From the NCBI GenBank assembly GCA_920105805.1, contig CAKKTI010000003.1, forward strand, positions 1 through 64,000: a stretch of DNA of 64,000 nt. The letters are read 5' to 3'. Source of the DNA: Condylostoma magnum (taxonomy: Eukaryota; Ciliophora; Heterotrichea; Heterotrichida; Condylostomatidae). The notes under the pieces were generated by a model, which saw only the letters and a program-made list of their open reading frames with translations, made no database searches and was not told where the DNA came from. The translations under genes and the position numbers were made by a program. Below are positions 51,101 through 62,871 of this stretch, in pieces; the stretch's first letter is position 1, and every line of letters begins with the position of its first letter.

Positions 51101-52484
51101 TATATTTTTTCCATACGTGCTAAAACGCTGTTTCTAAAGCGTGAAATGGGTCTTATTAAGTTCCTAAATTTTGTCCTGAAGTTGTAGGTGAAACATAGAT
51201 CTCGTGTGGGGTTTCTTCAGTATTGCTGTTGTCATCTAGCATGCACACTTTATTTGAAACAGGTAGATTACTCGATATATGATTTAGGTCGATATTGTAA
51301 GCTGCATTTACATCGACTTCAACAAAACCAAAACTCGGACAAGATGCTTCACATCTCCCCTCAATCATAACAAAGTTCTAATTACATGCAAAACAAACTG
51401 GTCCTCATTCATGGATATAACAAACTTAGCAATTCGAACCGCAATTTGATGTCTCACATTTACCATTTTAAAGGTCGCATGTACTACTTTAACAATCTAG
51501 AAAACATGCAAACTGTTGCTACTATGATGCAGTACATGAGGTTTAACTCTTACAACTATCTAGGCTAGTAGGCTCTCATATATTATGCTAATTATTTATG
51601 AGTGCCCTAATTCTCTATTCTAAATTACTACATTGCCCAATTCCATTCTAATACCCATAATTACACTCACTTACTAAGCATTCTTTTCTACAACTGCTCA
51701 AATCATTCTAATCAGCACATCCTTAACTGCATCCTTCCTGTCAACAACTTCCATTATCATAACTGCATTCCTCTACATTACACGCAGAATCACACTACTG
51801 ATCCAATTACATAGCAATACTACACTGAGTTGTGCAATAGTAGTGAGCTCAATTACACTCTCCATTATAGCATTCAGTCTGATGTTAATCAGGTTCACTT
51901 TCCCAGTCTATATGACACAATTGATTTGTATCACAGAACTTATCACTAGTACATACTCCGTTATCCCAATTGCAACCTTCATTATAGCACTAGGAGTGGC
52001 ACACTTGATCAGTTGATTGTGATTAGGAGCATCCGTGCTCGCACCAGTCAGTTCCATTATATCCGTTCTAGAAGTAGCATTTCTTATTGTTGCATGCTTC
52101 GTGCAGCTATAAAGTGTCCTGGAGCTCAGTTTCACCACATCCTTCGTCGCAGTATCCACTTAAACCAAGATTAAAGCCACATTATCAGCCATCACAGGTG
52201 GAAGCTGAAGGGTCCTGGCCGATCAGGAGTAAATTACAGCCCTGGTTAATACAATCAGTATAGCAGTCGGAGGTTGTTATGTCCCAGTACACGGAGTTGT
52301 CATCTGAGAGTTAATACGTTGCACCGTCGAATTAACAGGAGACCGACATACAATTATTGTCGCAGATTGAATCACCTATCTGAGGAAATGTTACCTATGT
52401 AGGAGGACATAGCTCTGGATGGCATGGAATTATCTAGCTTTGAATTGCTAGGAGGATTGTTATAAGAGAGAAAACCGATAACAT
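45120..52484 (-). CDS. Giant surface protein: LNR repeats, beta-helix, GCC region, multi-TM
   Basis: One uninterrupted frame of 2454 residues. The signal peptide is MLSVFSLITILLAIQS. Residues 25-380 are cysteine-rich Notch/LNR-like repeats (CYNEGCNWDNGVC, CDSACNVEECSYDNGSC). Residues about 400-1760 are a long run of 20-30-residue units typical of right-handed beta-helices (LSVIDCEFDNNIAGEKGSAI, CAYNLSNNEFTYNKAEVKGG). A GCC2/GCC3-EGF-like cysteine region covers 1880-2010, then about seven transmembrane helices to 2370 and an acidic cytosolic tail ending IDEIDS. It is likely a plasma-membrane adhesin or receptor. Ends at TAG 45120. Confidence 0.88.
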
Positions 52485-53177
52485 ATTTTTATAAGAGTAC
52501 AAGGTAGAGAAATAAGTTTATTTAGCAGAGGATAATAGAGCTTTGAAGGTAGAAATGAAGCTTTATGTGCTTAGAGCTGAATTAATTTTTGGAGGAGTAA
52601 TGAAATAAGTTACAGTTCTTTTAGGTGAAATAAAGGGAATAATAGATTTTTGTTATATAAATATGAAAAAAGTTTATTTCTATTCGATTGTTGGTGCCTT
52701 TGAAAGTAGTATTTGTAAATTTTAATTTTATATTAGGCTCAAAATTAATTATTAAACTAACTACAATTATTTATCAGAAAAAAATACCCCAATGGATTTA
52801 ATATCTCGAAGAATTATTCCAAATAAAAGATTCTTAGTTCAAATGATACTAATAAAATAAATAATTTGTTTAATCTAATAAAACAACCTTGGATCTGTAA
52901 GCCTTCGATGCATGCACTTAATAAGGGAATGTTGACTAATATAACTTTTATTGTTGGAATGTTATTTAAACTGATGGTGAATTTTTTATCAAGATTAATT
53001 GTAATATTTGTCCCTATTTCCTAATCAAATTTCTCTAAAATACTTTATATAGAAATAACCTACAAGAAGTCTAAAGTATCATTAATATATGTTTATAAAT
53101 TAAGGCCTAAAACCCCTTAACATTAACTCACTTTTGCATTTTAATATAAAAGTAATTAAATCAATAATCTAATATAA
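52485..53177. other. AT-rich intergenic stretch
   Basis: About 690 bases between the divergent giant-protein and hydratase genes. Very AT-rich with no family signature in any frame. It presumably holds both promoters; I see no repeat or RNA gene. Confidence 0.5.
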
Positions 53178-54068
53178 ATGCAATATACAATAGATCCTGC
53201 AGCTCACATTCATAAGGAAAAAACTCTTCAAGCCTTCACCATTAATCAAATGCAGGGTATAACTTACGCTGTTACTATAGGATTTTCTCAAGACCCTGCA
53301 GACACTTCAGATTACCGATATACATATGAAGGATCTCCAAACTTCTAATTATTTCCAACCATACTAATCACATCCCTCAGATAAAGTGCTGATAATTTAT
53401 AAAGGTTGATTAGTTTCTTCGGCCTATAAGATATTCCTTCTCCTAATATCATACATGCTGGTGTAAAATTATTATGTTATAAGCCTTTAAGAGCTGATTA
53501 GCCCATTACTCCAGTAATTTAGATTGACGATATGAAAGATGTAGGAAAAGCAACTTTGGTAAGAAGTAATACAAAATTTTACAATGAATAAAATGAGCTT
53601 CTAGCAGAATTTTACTCAACTAATTTTATTAAGGATTTAACAGCTGGAGGATATAAGGGAGAAGGATTTGATAAAATATCTAATCCACCTAATAGACAGC
53701 CCACTCGTATAATTGAGTATTAGACAACTCCTAATCAGGCATTTTTATACAGACTTAATGGGGATTTAAATCCACTGCACATTGACTTCTCTGAAGCATA
53801 AAGAGTTGGATTTGAAAGGCCTATTTTGCATGGTTTGTGCTTTTATGGAATTGCTAATAGGATTGTTGTAAAAGAGTTTGCTGGTAATGATTCAGACTTA
53901 ATCAAAAGCTCTTAAGCTACTTTTGTTTCTTATGTATATCCAGGAGATAGATTAAGAGTCTGCTGCTGGTAAGATGGAAACTTTATACATTTTGTGCTTG
54001 AAGATATAGATAGAAATGTGGTATGTGAGACTGGAATTGTTGAGTTATGGGAGATGCCTAAGTTATGA
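53178..54068 (+). CDS. Enoyl-CoA hydratase 2 (MaoC/MFE-2 type)
   Basis: Predicted enzyme of 296 residues with two hot-dog folds. The C-terminal one carries the hydratase-2 signature FLYRLNGDLNPLHIDFSEAQ followed by GFERPILHGLCFYGIAN. The Asp and His of the signature are the catalytic pair that hydrates trans-2-enoyl-CoA to (3R)-hydroxyacyl-CoA in peroxisomal beta-oxidation. In animals this is part of MFE-2; here it is a free-standing protein. It ends EMPKL at TGA 54066, a tail that could act like a PTS1 peroxisomal signal only weakly. If TGA is Trp, the next in-frame stop is about 40 nt on. Confidence 0.92.
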
Positions 54069-54676
54069 TTAAGTAATGATTTTTATGTTTTAAGGAGTAT
54101 GTAATTTGCTTTAGCATTGGAAGCATAGAATTATTTATAATTAAGTAAGATTTGAATATTACTGTTATCATTGGTGGATAAATATAGTAAATAATACTTT
54201 TTCATATCATTTTCTAATTAACATCTATATAATGATATCTAGCATTAGAATTAATTCATACTTGAAAGATTAATATATTTAAATTTAATCACCTTTTATT
54301 ATATACCGTCGATGACTAATGCATATGATATTTACTTACAATTCAATATATCATAATTTCTTGAGCATGTGACATGTACTATATATTATCTACTTCTTTA
54401 ACTATATAATTCCAAGCAATAAACAGCTCTTTAATTCATTAAATAAAAGCCTTACTTTTGACAGTATTAATTTATAGAAAAATATTTAGTTTCCGTAACT
54501 TATATATCAACTTTTAAAGTTCTCATACTGATGAAATATGCTTCCAAATATACATTGGTAGCCTCACTCTATAAACTGCATATTTTAAACCTTAAAAATT
54601 GTTGAATAAATATATTATGAGACTTTAAGATCACTTAAATTTTAAATTACTCTATTGCTCCTTATTTCTAATAAGT
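54069..54676. other. AT-rich intergenic stretch
   Basis: About 600 bases, among the most AT-rich in the window, between two same-strand genes. No coding signature, repeat or tRNA seen. Confidence 0.5.
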
Positions 54677-55825
54677 ATGAGTTACTACTCTCTTATTGAA
54701 ATATCCTCAATCTCTATATAAAGTTCAGAAGATACCGAGAAAGGAGTTTATTCCTTAGTAAGCTTCAGCATTGGATCTCTTCTAGCCTGCTTTTTTGCTT
54801 ATTGGATATGAGAGAAAGAGTCTTAGAAATCAATCCTAATGGGCTCTACTATATCCATAATAGTGGGTTAAGGTGTTTCTATAATAAATTTTATAAGCTC
54901 TAACTCATCTGTAATCTTAATCTTAGTGGCACTAGGCAACTTTTTAATTGGTTTTGCCTCTTAGGTTTGAATTACAACGTTTATACTCACATGCCTTCAG
55001 TACTTTGATCCATGAGATAATTATCTGGCAATGGGAATATCATACTTACTTTAGGTATCGCCGGGGCTGATTGGACAATTAATAATATATGGAATTTTAA
55101 TAGACGAAGATAAGGTTGACTTAACTATGCTTATTGCTCTTATTTTCATCTTTATAGCTATTCTAAGCGCTTTAGCGTTAGTATAATTTCATTCGATTGA
55201 AAAAAAAGATAAATATGTTAATATTCTGGAAAAACAAAGCTTTTAAGATAAACGATGCATTTTAAAAATGGCATTTGCCGGAGTTTACTGTGGACTATGA
55301 AATTCCTTCGCTTATTATGTAATTATTCTATACATTATATAAGAGTAAATAATCCAGGATAGAATGTCTCCTTTTATTATCCTATCAATAGGAATGATTA
55401 CAGGATCTATTACTTTTTTGACTTAATTTAGAAAGAAAAAATAGATAAAATTCTGGCTCCTAATGGCAATTTTATTTAATTCTATAGGATTTATTTTTGC
55501 AATATTCCTAGTTTTTATACCATAAGTCTAACTAGTTGCATCAGTTTTAAGCTTACTATTTATAGCAATATCAGATCCTTTAACGACTATATCTATACTA
55601 ACATTCTCAGTAGAAAGCCACAAAACAGTTATAGCTCGTTTAGGAGTTTTTATCTTGTTTAGAGAGATTAGCTAAGTAGCTTTCTTCTCAATCTTTTATA
55701 ATATTGGTAACTACGTATGGTAAATAGGAGGAATAATGATTGTACTTCAGGTAACTATTCTATCATGGCTTGGAATGTTCCTAAAACAAGAGGAAAACAT
55801 AAATCACGAATTATTAACTAATTAG
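54677..55825 (+). CDS. MFS-like transporter (UNC93-type topology)
   Basis: Predicted protein of 382 residues, starting MSYYSLIEISSIS, with about eleven to twelve transmembrane helices. Loops of the major-facilitator kind are present, including a central cytosolic loop rich in lysine (EKKDKYVNILEKQS). No substrate motif is visible; similarity to UNC93/MFS_1 carriers is by topology. It ends LLTN at TAG 55823, overlapping the last 12 bases of the convergent COA1-like gene. Confidence 0.7.
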
Positions 55826-56779
55826 GCTAATTACTTCATCTTTCTGATTTAATTCTAATTTTGAAAATCTCCACTTTTTGTCATCACTCAAATACTGGCC
55901 TTCACCTTTTAATTGCCCGAATCCCTGTGAGCCAAAGACGGTTACTTCAAATTGTCCCTTAGATAAATCATAATTTAAGTGTCCTTTAACATTTTGCATG
56001 CATTTAACATTAGTTCCAATCCTCTATTTAATCTAAGGACTTAATTTAGCGATATCCAAGGCTGTTTAGAACAAAGGACTCTTAGCTACTGGTAGAACTC
56101 TAAAATACTTTCTAAGACTCAAATACAGAATAAGTAAAGAACCTGATACCCCAATCATGTACATTCCTCGCATTTATGCCCTCTTATATGTCTTTTACCT
56201 CCTACTTTCAGTTAAATCATTCTTCAGATTATACGGTGTTTCTATTTCTTAGCTATTTAAACTAGAATCTACCTTTTCTAGTTCTTTTAGTTCACTATGA
56301 GTGATAGTTCCATCAGCTATAATTGGATAAGAGGCTTAATCTGGGAATTTTGCATGCAAGGAAATCACCTTTCAATAGTTGCTTTCATAAGTTATCTACT
56401 AAGAAGACACTAGCTCTTTAATCTACTCATAATACGTCTTTCTTTTCGGAACATCTTCCAATACAAACTCCTTTGATTACTCTTATTTAGCATCGGCTAG
56501 TATGCTTACTTTAAATGTGTCATTAGGTCCCTCAACCTATATAGAAATATTAGCCCATTGCTTATCTGGCTCTAAAACTCCTACAAAATCTCGTTAAGCA
56601 TTTAAGGGAAGGCCTGATCTTTTTACAGTGTTTTCATCCTTTTATAATAATTCTATTACCTCGTCTATTAAAGGGTGATATTTTCTCCATAGTTTTCTAG
56701 CGTAGTAGTGATCTGCCCATATGCCGCCAATTGCTAATATTGGAGATCCGAACAATATTATTCGCCCAAAGCCGGCCAT
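55814..56779 (-). CDS. COA1-like mitochondrial protein
   Basis: Predicted protein of 321 residues. An N-terminal hydrophobic segment (MAGFGRIILFGSPILAIGG) comes first, then a basic charged middle and a second hydrophobic helix near 212-230. The C-terminal domain (240-320) matches the COA1/TIM21-like pattern: SPLFQTALDIAKLSPQIKQR, then FGSQGFGQLKGEGQYLSDD and WRFSKLELN. COA1 helps early assembly of cytochrome oxidase and complex I. The family call is by pattern memory. It ends TAA TAA. Confidence 0.65.
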
Positions 56780-56819
56780 TTATAAATCTCGATAATCTGA
56801 TAATAATTTAAAAAAATTA

Positions 56820-57191
56820 ATGGAGAAATCTGACAAGAAGGTTAAACTGCATAAGATTGCAAGATATTACAACCTAGATGAGCTCCTGGATGAGATCGAA
56901 TCACCTGTATACTGCCTTGAAGCTGCAGGAACTACATTATTCGAGTAAGAGGCAATGGGGGCTGGTAAAAATAATTGTTCAAACAATAGTTTAGATAATT
57001 AGTTTCTATTGTAATTCTGTTTATTTAGTTTTTATAGGTTGGTATGGATGAAAATGATTAAAGATTTTAGTGTATCTGAGAAAACAGGATTTGGAGTTTA
57101 AAGTTAGTTTACAGACTATTTGAGTGCTTTTAAGGGTTTAATTACCCGCCTAAAGCATTAAATACAAAAAATAGATAAAACGATTGGTTAA
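56820..57191 (+). CDS. Small protein, unknown
   Basis: Predicted protein of 123 residues, starting MEKSDKKVKLHKIARYYNL. A charged N-terminal half is followed by a helical part (FTDYLSAFKGLITRLKHQIQ). No domain is recognised. The first convincing stop is TAA at 57189. It is divergent from the COA1-like gene, 40 nt apart. Confidence 0.5.
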
Positions 57192-57328
57192 TTATGTATA
57201 AGATTTAGCATATTTATTTGAAATTTAATTACACCCTTTACTGAAAAATTTAAACATAATTATTACTTAATATACTCAGCAGGACTAAAATCAAACATTT
57301 ATCATATTGATTATTAAGTTATATTACC

Positions 57329-57709
57329 TTACTTCCTGCTCAAAGGTTGCTTGTTTTCTTTAAATTTTTGAAATGCAGATTTAGGAGAGGCTACAAATAT
57401 ATAATTTACTGGTTCCTATACCAATCTTTCATTTGAATCCTTCTAAACATCATTTACTAGCTTCATCTTGGCATCAATTCTTCATTCAGCCTTATCAAGT
57501 AGTTCATCAATATCAAATTATTAGCAACCTTGCTCTCTAGGTGTTGATGTTTCAGTAGTCAACTATTGAAAATGATCAATGTCTTATTTATTTGAGTTTT
57601 GAGTATTTTAGCTTTCTAATGGGTAAACTTGCTACACTTATTTGACTGAGATTTAGTCCCCTTCATTCAATTCTTAACTATTTTTCTATATGTTTGCTTT
57701 GTTACCCAT
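57329..57709 (-). CDS. Small protein with N-myristoylation-like start
   Basis: Predicted protein of 126 residues beginning MGNKANIQKNSQ, a possible myristoylation site without a palmitoylation cysteine. It is Q/N-rich in the first half and charged and helical in the second (FDIDELLDKAEWRIDAKMKL), ending QPLSRK at TAA. No family is recognised. Confidence 0.6.
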
Positions 57710-57775
57710 ATTAATTACTATTAAAGCGGTAGTAAAGATTTCTAGTAAATGTTTCCCAGAATAAGTACTGCTAAT

Positions 57776-58390
57776 ATGCAAGAATTTGTATAATCTGCTG
57801 AAAATTTATCAGGTATTGTTTAATCAGATCATTGTCGAATTTAACTAGCAAACTTAAAGACTTCAATTCTTGATATATAAAATGTTTATGACAAAATAAC
57901 AGTAAAATATAATAAGCTAATAGTAAATAGCTCATTAAAAGAAAAAGAAAGTAATACCTAACTTGAAGATTTGACACTTGAAAACTAAAAGTTAAAATAA
58001 TAACTATAAAATCAACAGAGTAGTCAAGCATATGAAGACACCATAATGAATCTATAAGTGGAACTTGCAAAATACAAAGACTAGAACGATAAATTAATAG
58101 TACAACTTGCAGAATCAAACCACAGATATTAGTAAGCAGAGGAAGAAGTATCCTCCCTTAAAAGCCTATTGCAAGATTAGCCTAGAAGACAGCGTAGAAA
58201 TCGAATAACTGAAAGTGTGAAAACTCCGTTACCTTAAGAACAAATCAAAGTAAGTAAGTCAGTGTGTCAAAAATGCTTTGTTCCAAAATTTGGCAAAACC
58301 AAAAAATGCGTTAAATGTATCAGATTTGTGCACTACTCCTGTATAACAGATAAACTTTTTACTTGTAATAACTGTAGTAAACAAACTTAA
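57776..58390 (+). CDS. Coiled-coil protein with C-terminal zinc finger
   Basis: Predicted protein of 204 residues; an in-frame ATG at 57749 would add nine. Residues 20-140 are coiled coil. A basic stretch (PRRQRRNRI) precedes a cysteine/histidine finger, CQKCFVPKFGKTKKCVKCIR, then FVHYSCITDKLFTCNNC, with the spacing of a PHD/zinc-ribbon-like cross-brace. The stop is TAA at 58388. The divergent neighbour starts 39-66 nt away. The overall plan recalls the FYVE-coil protein at 62872-63672 with the order reversed. Confidence 0.75.
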
Positions 58391-58418
58391 ATTTGAGATT
58401 TTATTGGATAATATTAAA

Positions 58419-59180
58419 ATGGCTGATAGACAAGGTACGTTAATTATTCGTCCGATCTGTGCAAAGCTTCTACGCGATACTGAGACATTCGGAAAAATGG
58501 ACCCCTACTGCGTTATAAGATTAGGATAATAATCGCAAAGATCTAAGGTGGCTGACGGAGCTGGCAAGTTTCCAAATTGGAGTGACGCTCTAGTATTCAG
58601 AAAGCAACACGAGGATACTATATCCGTAGCCGTCTGGGACAGAGACAGTGCCTCTACAGACGATTTGGTTGGTGAAACAACAGTTCCCATGTCCCGAGTT
58701 CTATAAAGTCAACCCTTCGAAGACTGGGTTGAAATCGCCTATTAGGGTCGCAAATCAGGTGAAGTGCGTTTAGGAGTTTAATTTGAGGCAGGAAACACGT
58801 AAACTTAAAACCCGTAACAACCTCAACAAACCTAATAAACTCAACAGCCTGGTTATCCTACTCAACAGCCGGGCTATCCTCCCTAATAAGCTGGTTATCC
58901 TACTCAACAGCCGGGTTATCCTCCCTAATAAGCTGGTTATCCTCCCTAATAAGCTGGTTATCCTCCCTAATAAGCTGGTTATCCTCCCTAATAAGCTGGT
59001 TACCCTCCCTAATAAGCTGGTTACCCTCCCTAATAAGCCTATCCACAGTAAGGATACCCACAACAAGGATACCCACAGCAAGGATACCCGCAGTAAGGAT
59101 ACCCACAACAGGCATACGATCCAAATGCTTACTATCAGCAGTACGGTCAATACCCACCTGGATCATACCCCGGATATTAG
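58419..59180 (+). CDS. C2-domain protein with GYPPQQ-type repeats
   Basis: Predicted protein of 253 residues. The C2 domain (1-125) has LIIRPICAKLLRDTETFGKM followed by DPYCVI, NWSDALVF and VWDRDSASTDDLVGE, with most calcium-binding aspartates. It is followed by a proline/glutamine/tyrosine/glycine tail of nine heptapeptide units (GYPPQQA or GYPTQQP) and five YPQQG units. Such tails occur in annexins and C2 proteins that condense or bind membranes. Seven units encode QQ as TAATAA. GC content and codon choice are higher than neighbours. The stop is TAG at 59178, or TAA three codons on. Confidence 0.93.
58851..59039 (+). repeat. 21-nt coding tandem repeat
   Basis: Nine tandem 21-nt units encode GYP[PT]QQ[AP]. 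Units 2 and 4-9 contain TAATAA in frame; units 4-7 are identical and 8 and 9 differ at one or two bases. This is followed by five 15-nt YPQQG units (59040-59115). Confidence 0.92.
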
Positions 59181-59199
59181 TTTAGATAAATTAGTTGAT

Positions 59200-59831
59200 A
59201 TGCAAAAAATGTAAAGAAATAAACCAGTATTAATTAAATAAAAGGAGTTGCCAAACTCAGAAATAGGTAATTATAGGAAACTACGTTTAATAGTGAATTA
59301 AATTGAGTAAAAGTTTCAATGTTTTATTACTAATAAGGGCTATGTGTTTCCTAGGAGGAGTAAAAAGAAGGTAAAAGAGGTGTGTCAAGACCTAGAAGAG
59401 CTTTAACATAGTCTTCTAGAAGTTTATGTAGAATACTAGACAAATCTACTTCATATCTTAGAAAAGCAAATTGATAATAGAATTAGTCACATGCTAAAAA
59501 AGGAATCATCAGCTTTTAAGGAAATATTGAAATTTCTGTTATGAAACGATGCAGTTCTATGAAAAAGACAAGGTCTAGCACAAGAGAGTCTCCTGATAAT
59601 AAAGGACATACTAGATGAAGAAGTGATGCTTTGTGGTCTCTTAAATGCAGTATTACTGAATGAATTTATCAGGTATGGGACCATCTTTTTGGTAAAAAGT
59701 TATTGGAGACTATCGTATATGCTAATCGTAATTTTGCATAGCTTACATAATTTTAGATGCATTGTAAGTAATTTAAGGAGTTAAAGAATTAAAAAGTATC
59801 AGATCTTATAGTGATCTATATAAGTAACTAA
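59200..59831 (+). CDS. Unrecognised helical protein, probable intron
   Basis: From ATG 59200 (MQKMQRNKPVLIKQ) one frame reads as helical protein to about 59650 (LLIIKDILDEEVMLCGLLNA). Beyond that another frame is more convincing (VWDHLFGKKLLETIVYANRN). A 23-nt GT...AG segment (59650-59672) joins them in frame, giving 202 residues. Alternatively, a second small gene starts at an overlapping ATG near 59539. No domain is recognised. Confidence 0.45.
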
Positions 59832-59965
59832 ATACATATAAGAATGACTCATTAATATATTTAAATACTTACTTAGGAATTGCTAAAAGTAAATTATTTT
59901 GTATACAATAAGAATAGACAACTTATGCACACTTAAAACTGCTTATAAGCTAGATTGATATAAAA

Positions 59966-61846
59966 TTAATTACAATTATGACTGTCTAGCTGAAGTAGCT
60001 CTATTTCATTATGTGCAAATTCTTATAGATTCTCAGCTTCTAATAGACTTTCAATTACTTCCTTCAGTATAGCATCAGCTGTTTGATAAAAGGTGGTAGT
60101 ATTAGCTCTTTCAATATCTCTGTATGTATAGTCTTAATAAATATCTTCTATTTCAACGTGAATAATGTCATCAATGTATAAAGTAAATATCATCTCTGAT
60201 ATTTAGCTATAAAATTACAACAATCCTTAATACTCTCTTCTTTCAATCAAAATTACCTTCTTAGCAAGAGATTCACAGTCATTTTCCAAAAACTAATCTA
60301 AATACTCTTCTTATAGTTATTTAACAATCACTGCATCAGCTTCCTACTGCTATTTCAAAAAGTGTTAAACTTGATTAGCAGTTTCAGTGCATTCAAATTC
60401 TGTAAATTCATCTATAAGCATAGGAAGTAAGTTTCATGATAGCAATTCCCTGATAGCTATTTCAGATGTTTCTTACAAAATTTCACTGAGAAAATCTAAA
60501 TAGAAATCCTAAGCTCAAATTTCTTATTAATTTATCCACATTTCCTCTATAGATTCCTTAACTAATAAATTTAACTCTTTTCTCACAGCAATTTTACAAA
60601 ACTTAAACAAAAATGACGTAGATTTTTATATCATTGACTTCTAAGCCAATTCGTTATAAGCTGAATTCACAATTTCATTAGCTTATTACTAAAATTCCTC
60701 GGTAACTAAAGACAGTAATATGTTTTACTGTAAAACCATTATTTAGTTTTCAGAAAGGACATAAGGCCGTGCAGATGTTAGTCTAGAAGCTTATCTTGAT
60801 AAAGTGGGTAGTGATTTAGGGCCTTATCGTAAAGCATCGTTTTCCGTAGAGTTATCTGTATTATTACGATTGTTGTTATAAAAAGTAGTAGAGAGAGAAT
60901 CAGGACAAGGTGATTTGTTGTCATTAGGGAAAATTATTTTCTCACATTGTCTTATTTTGTAATAAAACGCTAGGTTTAATGGTAGGATAACTTTTCCTCT
61001 TTTAGTAACATAAGGCTTTAAATTAACTTAATGATTTTTACCTACTAACTTTGCTGGAACTATTAAAAAGGGATCAGCTTTCTGTGAAAAATTAAAGATT
61101 CCTTGCAGATTGGATTCATGTAGGAAGATGGTATCATAAGTCATCTTCTATAGATAATCTGTATCTTTATAAGGGAAAATCTGAAAATCCTAGAAAGAAA
61201 TTACATATTAAGCAAATAATTTTCCTTGTTCTTTTCACTTTTAAATTCCGCTCATTGTATTAAGAGTTGCTATTCTATATCTATGCAAAATTGTAGCCAC
61301 TTATAATTTAAAACTCTATGATGCAATTCTTTTCCTTTGTTTAATTTATTCTGATTTGGCTTAAAGTAATTCTAATAGTTATTCTCTAGCTTCAATGTTT
61401 CTAATAGCAATTTGAATAGAAGCCCGTTTATTCTAGAGATTTTTAAGCTCTTATATTATATGTTTTTCTAACTAATCATAGCAGTTTACTATCCCGTCTC
61501 TTATAAAGTTAACATGTTCATCTCCTAAATTTAATGCTTTTCATTATCTCTCAAATTGTACTAAAACTTGCTCTTATCGCATTTCAGCAGTTTTTGAATT
61601 AACCCTCCTGGTTCCTTTAGCTGAATAATTTCTTCTTAAGGTTGGAATCGATCTATTTGAACCATTTCTAGTTTGTGTTTCACTTGGAATTGATGATCCT
61701 TCTGAAACTCCATCGAATTTTTAAGTTTGAGGTGGAATCTGTGCTAGAAAAAATCTGTTGTTTCATTGTGACTATTTGCAATTTACCTTGTGCATAACAC
61801 GGCCGTTTCTCGCAGATTAAGGTCTTTTAGATGGTGGCTTTTCCAT
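59966..61846 (-). CDS. Large helical protein, unknown
   Basis: Predicted protein of 626 residues. It starts MEKPPSKRPQSARNGR, a basic, disordered N-terminus like those of ciliary proteins. Residues 140-230 are helical or coiled coil, with an IQ-like basic helix (KQRKRIASQSFKLQVATILH). A beta-rich middle (DPFLIVPAKLVGKNHQVNLK) and a long helical acidic C-terminal third follow, ending SHNCN at TAA. The frame is consistent throughout. I do not recognise the family; a ciliary or cytoskeletal role is only a guess. Confidence 0.7.
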
Positions 61847-61950
61847 TATTTTAATTTTAAATTTATTAGGTGCTTTATTTCTAAGGATATTTCTATATTT
61901 GTGGTGTTAAAAACTATAAAATGTATGGTAGAATTAGAAAATTGTTTTAT

Positions 61951-62856
61951 TTAAACCTTTAATAAATGACCCATGTTATAATTTACTTTCTTTTGTTTGT
62001 CCTTTTGATAAATAGTACCTTATCCATGCTACTTACCTTCTTTTCACTCACCTTCGTATTTTTTCCCATTTGGTCATTAAAATACCCCAAACCCATCTTT
62101 CTTATCATTCACGTAATCTCCATCATACGACTTGCCATCAGGCCATGTAAAATTTCCTTTTCCGTGCATTTGGTTATTTTTCCAGTTCCCTTTATACACT
62201 CTTCCATCCGCCCAATCGTACTAGCCATAACCTTCTAAATTATTATGACTAAATTGACCTTAATAAGTACTTCCATCTTCTCATTAAAATTTTCCCTGTC
62301 CATGCTTCATTCCATTATAGAACTGTCCTTCATACGATGAGTTATTAGGAAATACTTCCTTTCCTTTCCCATGAGGCTGATTATTCTTCCATTCCCCTGT
62401 GTATTCACTAAAATCAGCTCTTGTGATTGTCCCGTATCCATTTGCCAAGCATTGGAAGAAGTCACCTTCGTATACTGATCCATCTAGAAACTTAAGCTTA
62501 CCATACCCTTGATAGTTGTTTCTAAAGAATTACCCATCGTAGATTTAACCATTACTATGCATTAATATACCCTTTCCATGGAACTCATTGTAGATATTTC
62601 ATTCCCCCTTATAAATTGACCCATCCAGCAAAGTAATCTGAGGCCTTTGATTAACTTAAAAGCTTTGTTTTGTGTTGATATTCCTTCTTATAATATAACC
62701 TCTGCATGCTGATTGAGCTTGAGTCCTTATTTCTATTTCTTCTTCTATTACTTTTATTATGCTTTGCTTGTATTTTCCTAGTTTTAGCTTTTGTGAGCTT
62801 TCCATGGTGAAATATTCATCATTGTGCTCAACAAGACATGAGCATTTATTTCCCAT
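61951..62856 (-). CDS. MORN-repeat protein with IQ motif, N-myristoylated
   Basis: Predicted protein of 301 residues. MGNKCSC at the start is a myristoyl/palmitoyl signal. An IQ-like segment ([13 protein letters not shown]) near 48-60 may bind calmodulin. About eight MORN repeats follow ([36 protein letters not shown]), each 23 residues. MORN proteins organise membrane or cytoskeletal junctions. It ends LLKV at TAA 61951. It starts 15 nt after the FYVE gene's stop on the same strand. Confidence 0.93.
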
Positions 62857-62871
62857 TTTATATATTTATTA

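Noticed and set aside
58851-59115. Tandem array that could be a non-coding minisatellite or CRISPR-like repeat
   Set aside because: Units are multiples of three in frame with the C2 protein and there are no spacers.
58770-59166. Long minus-strand open frames rich in leucine/isoleucine opposite the C2 gene
   Set aside because: They are antisense shadows of the 21-nt repeat; the plus-strand C2 domain is unmistakable.
61966-62238. Plus-strand hydrophobic open frame
   Set aside because: It is antisense to MORN repeats, which are unambiguous on the minus strand.
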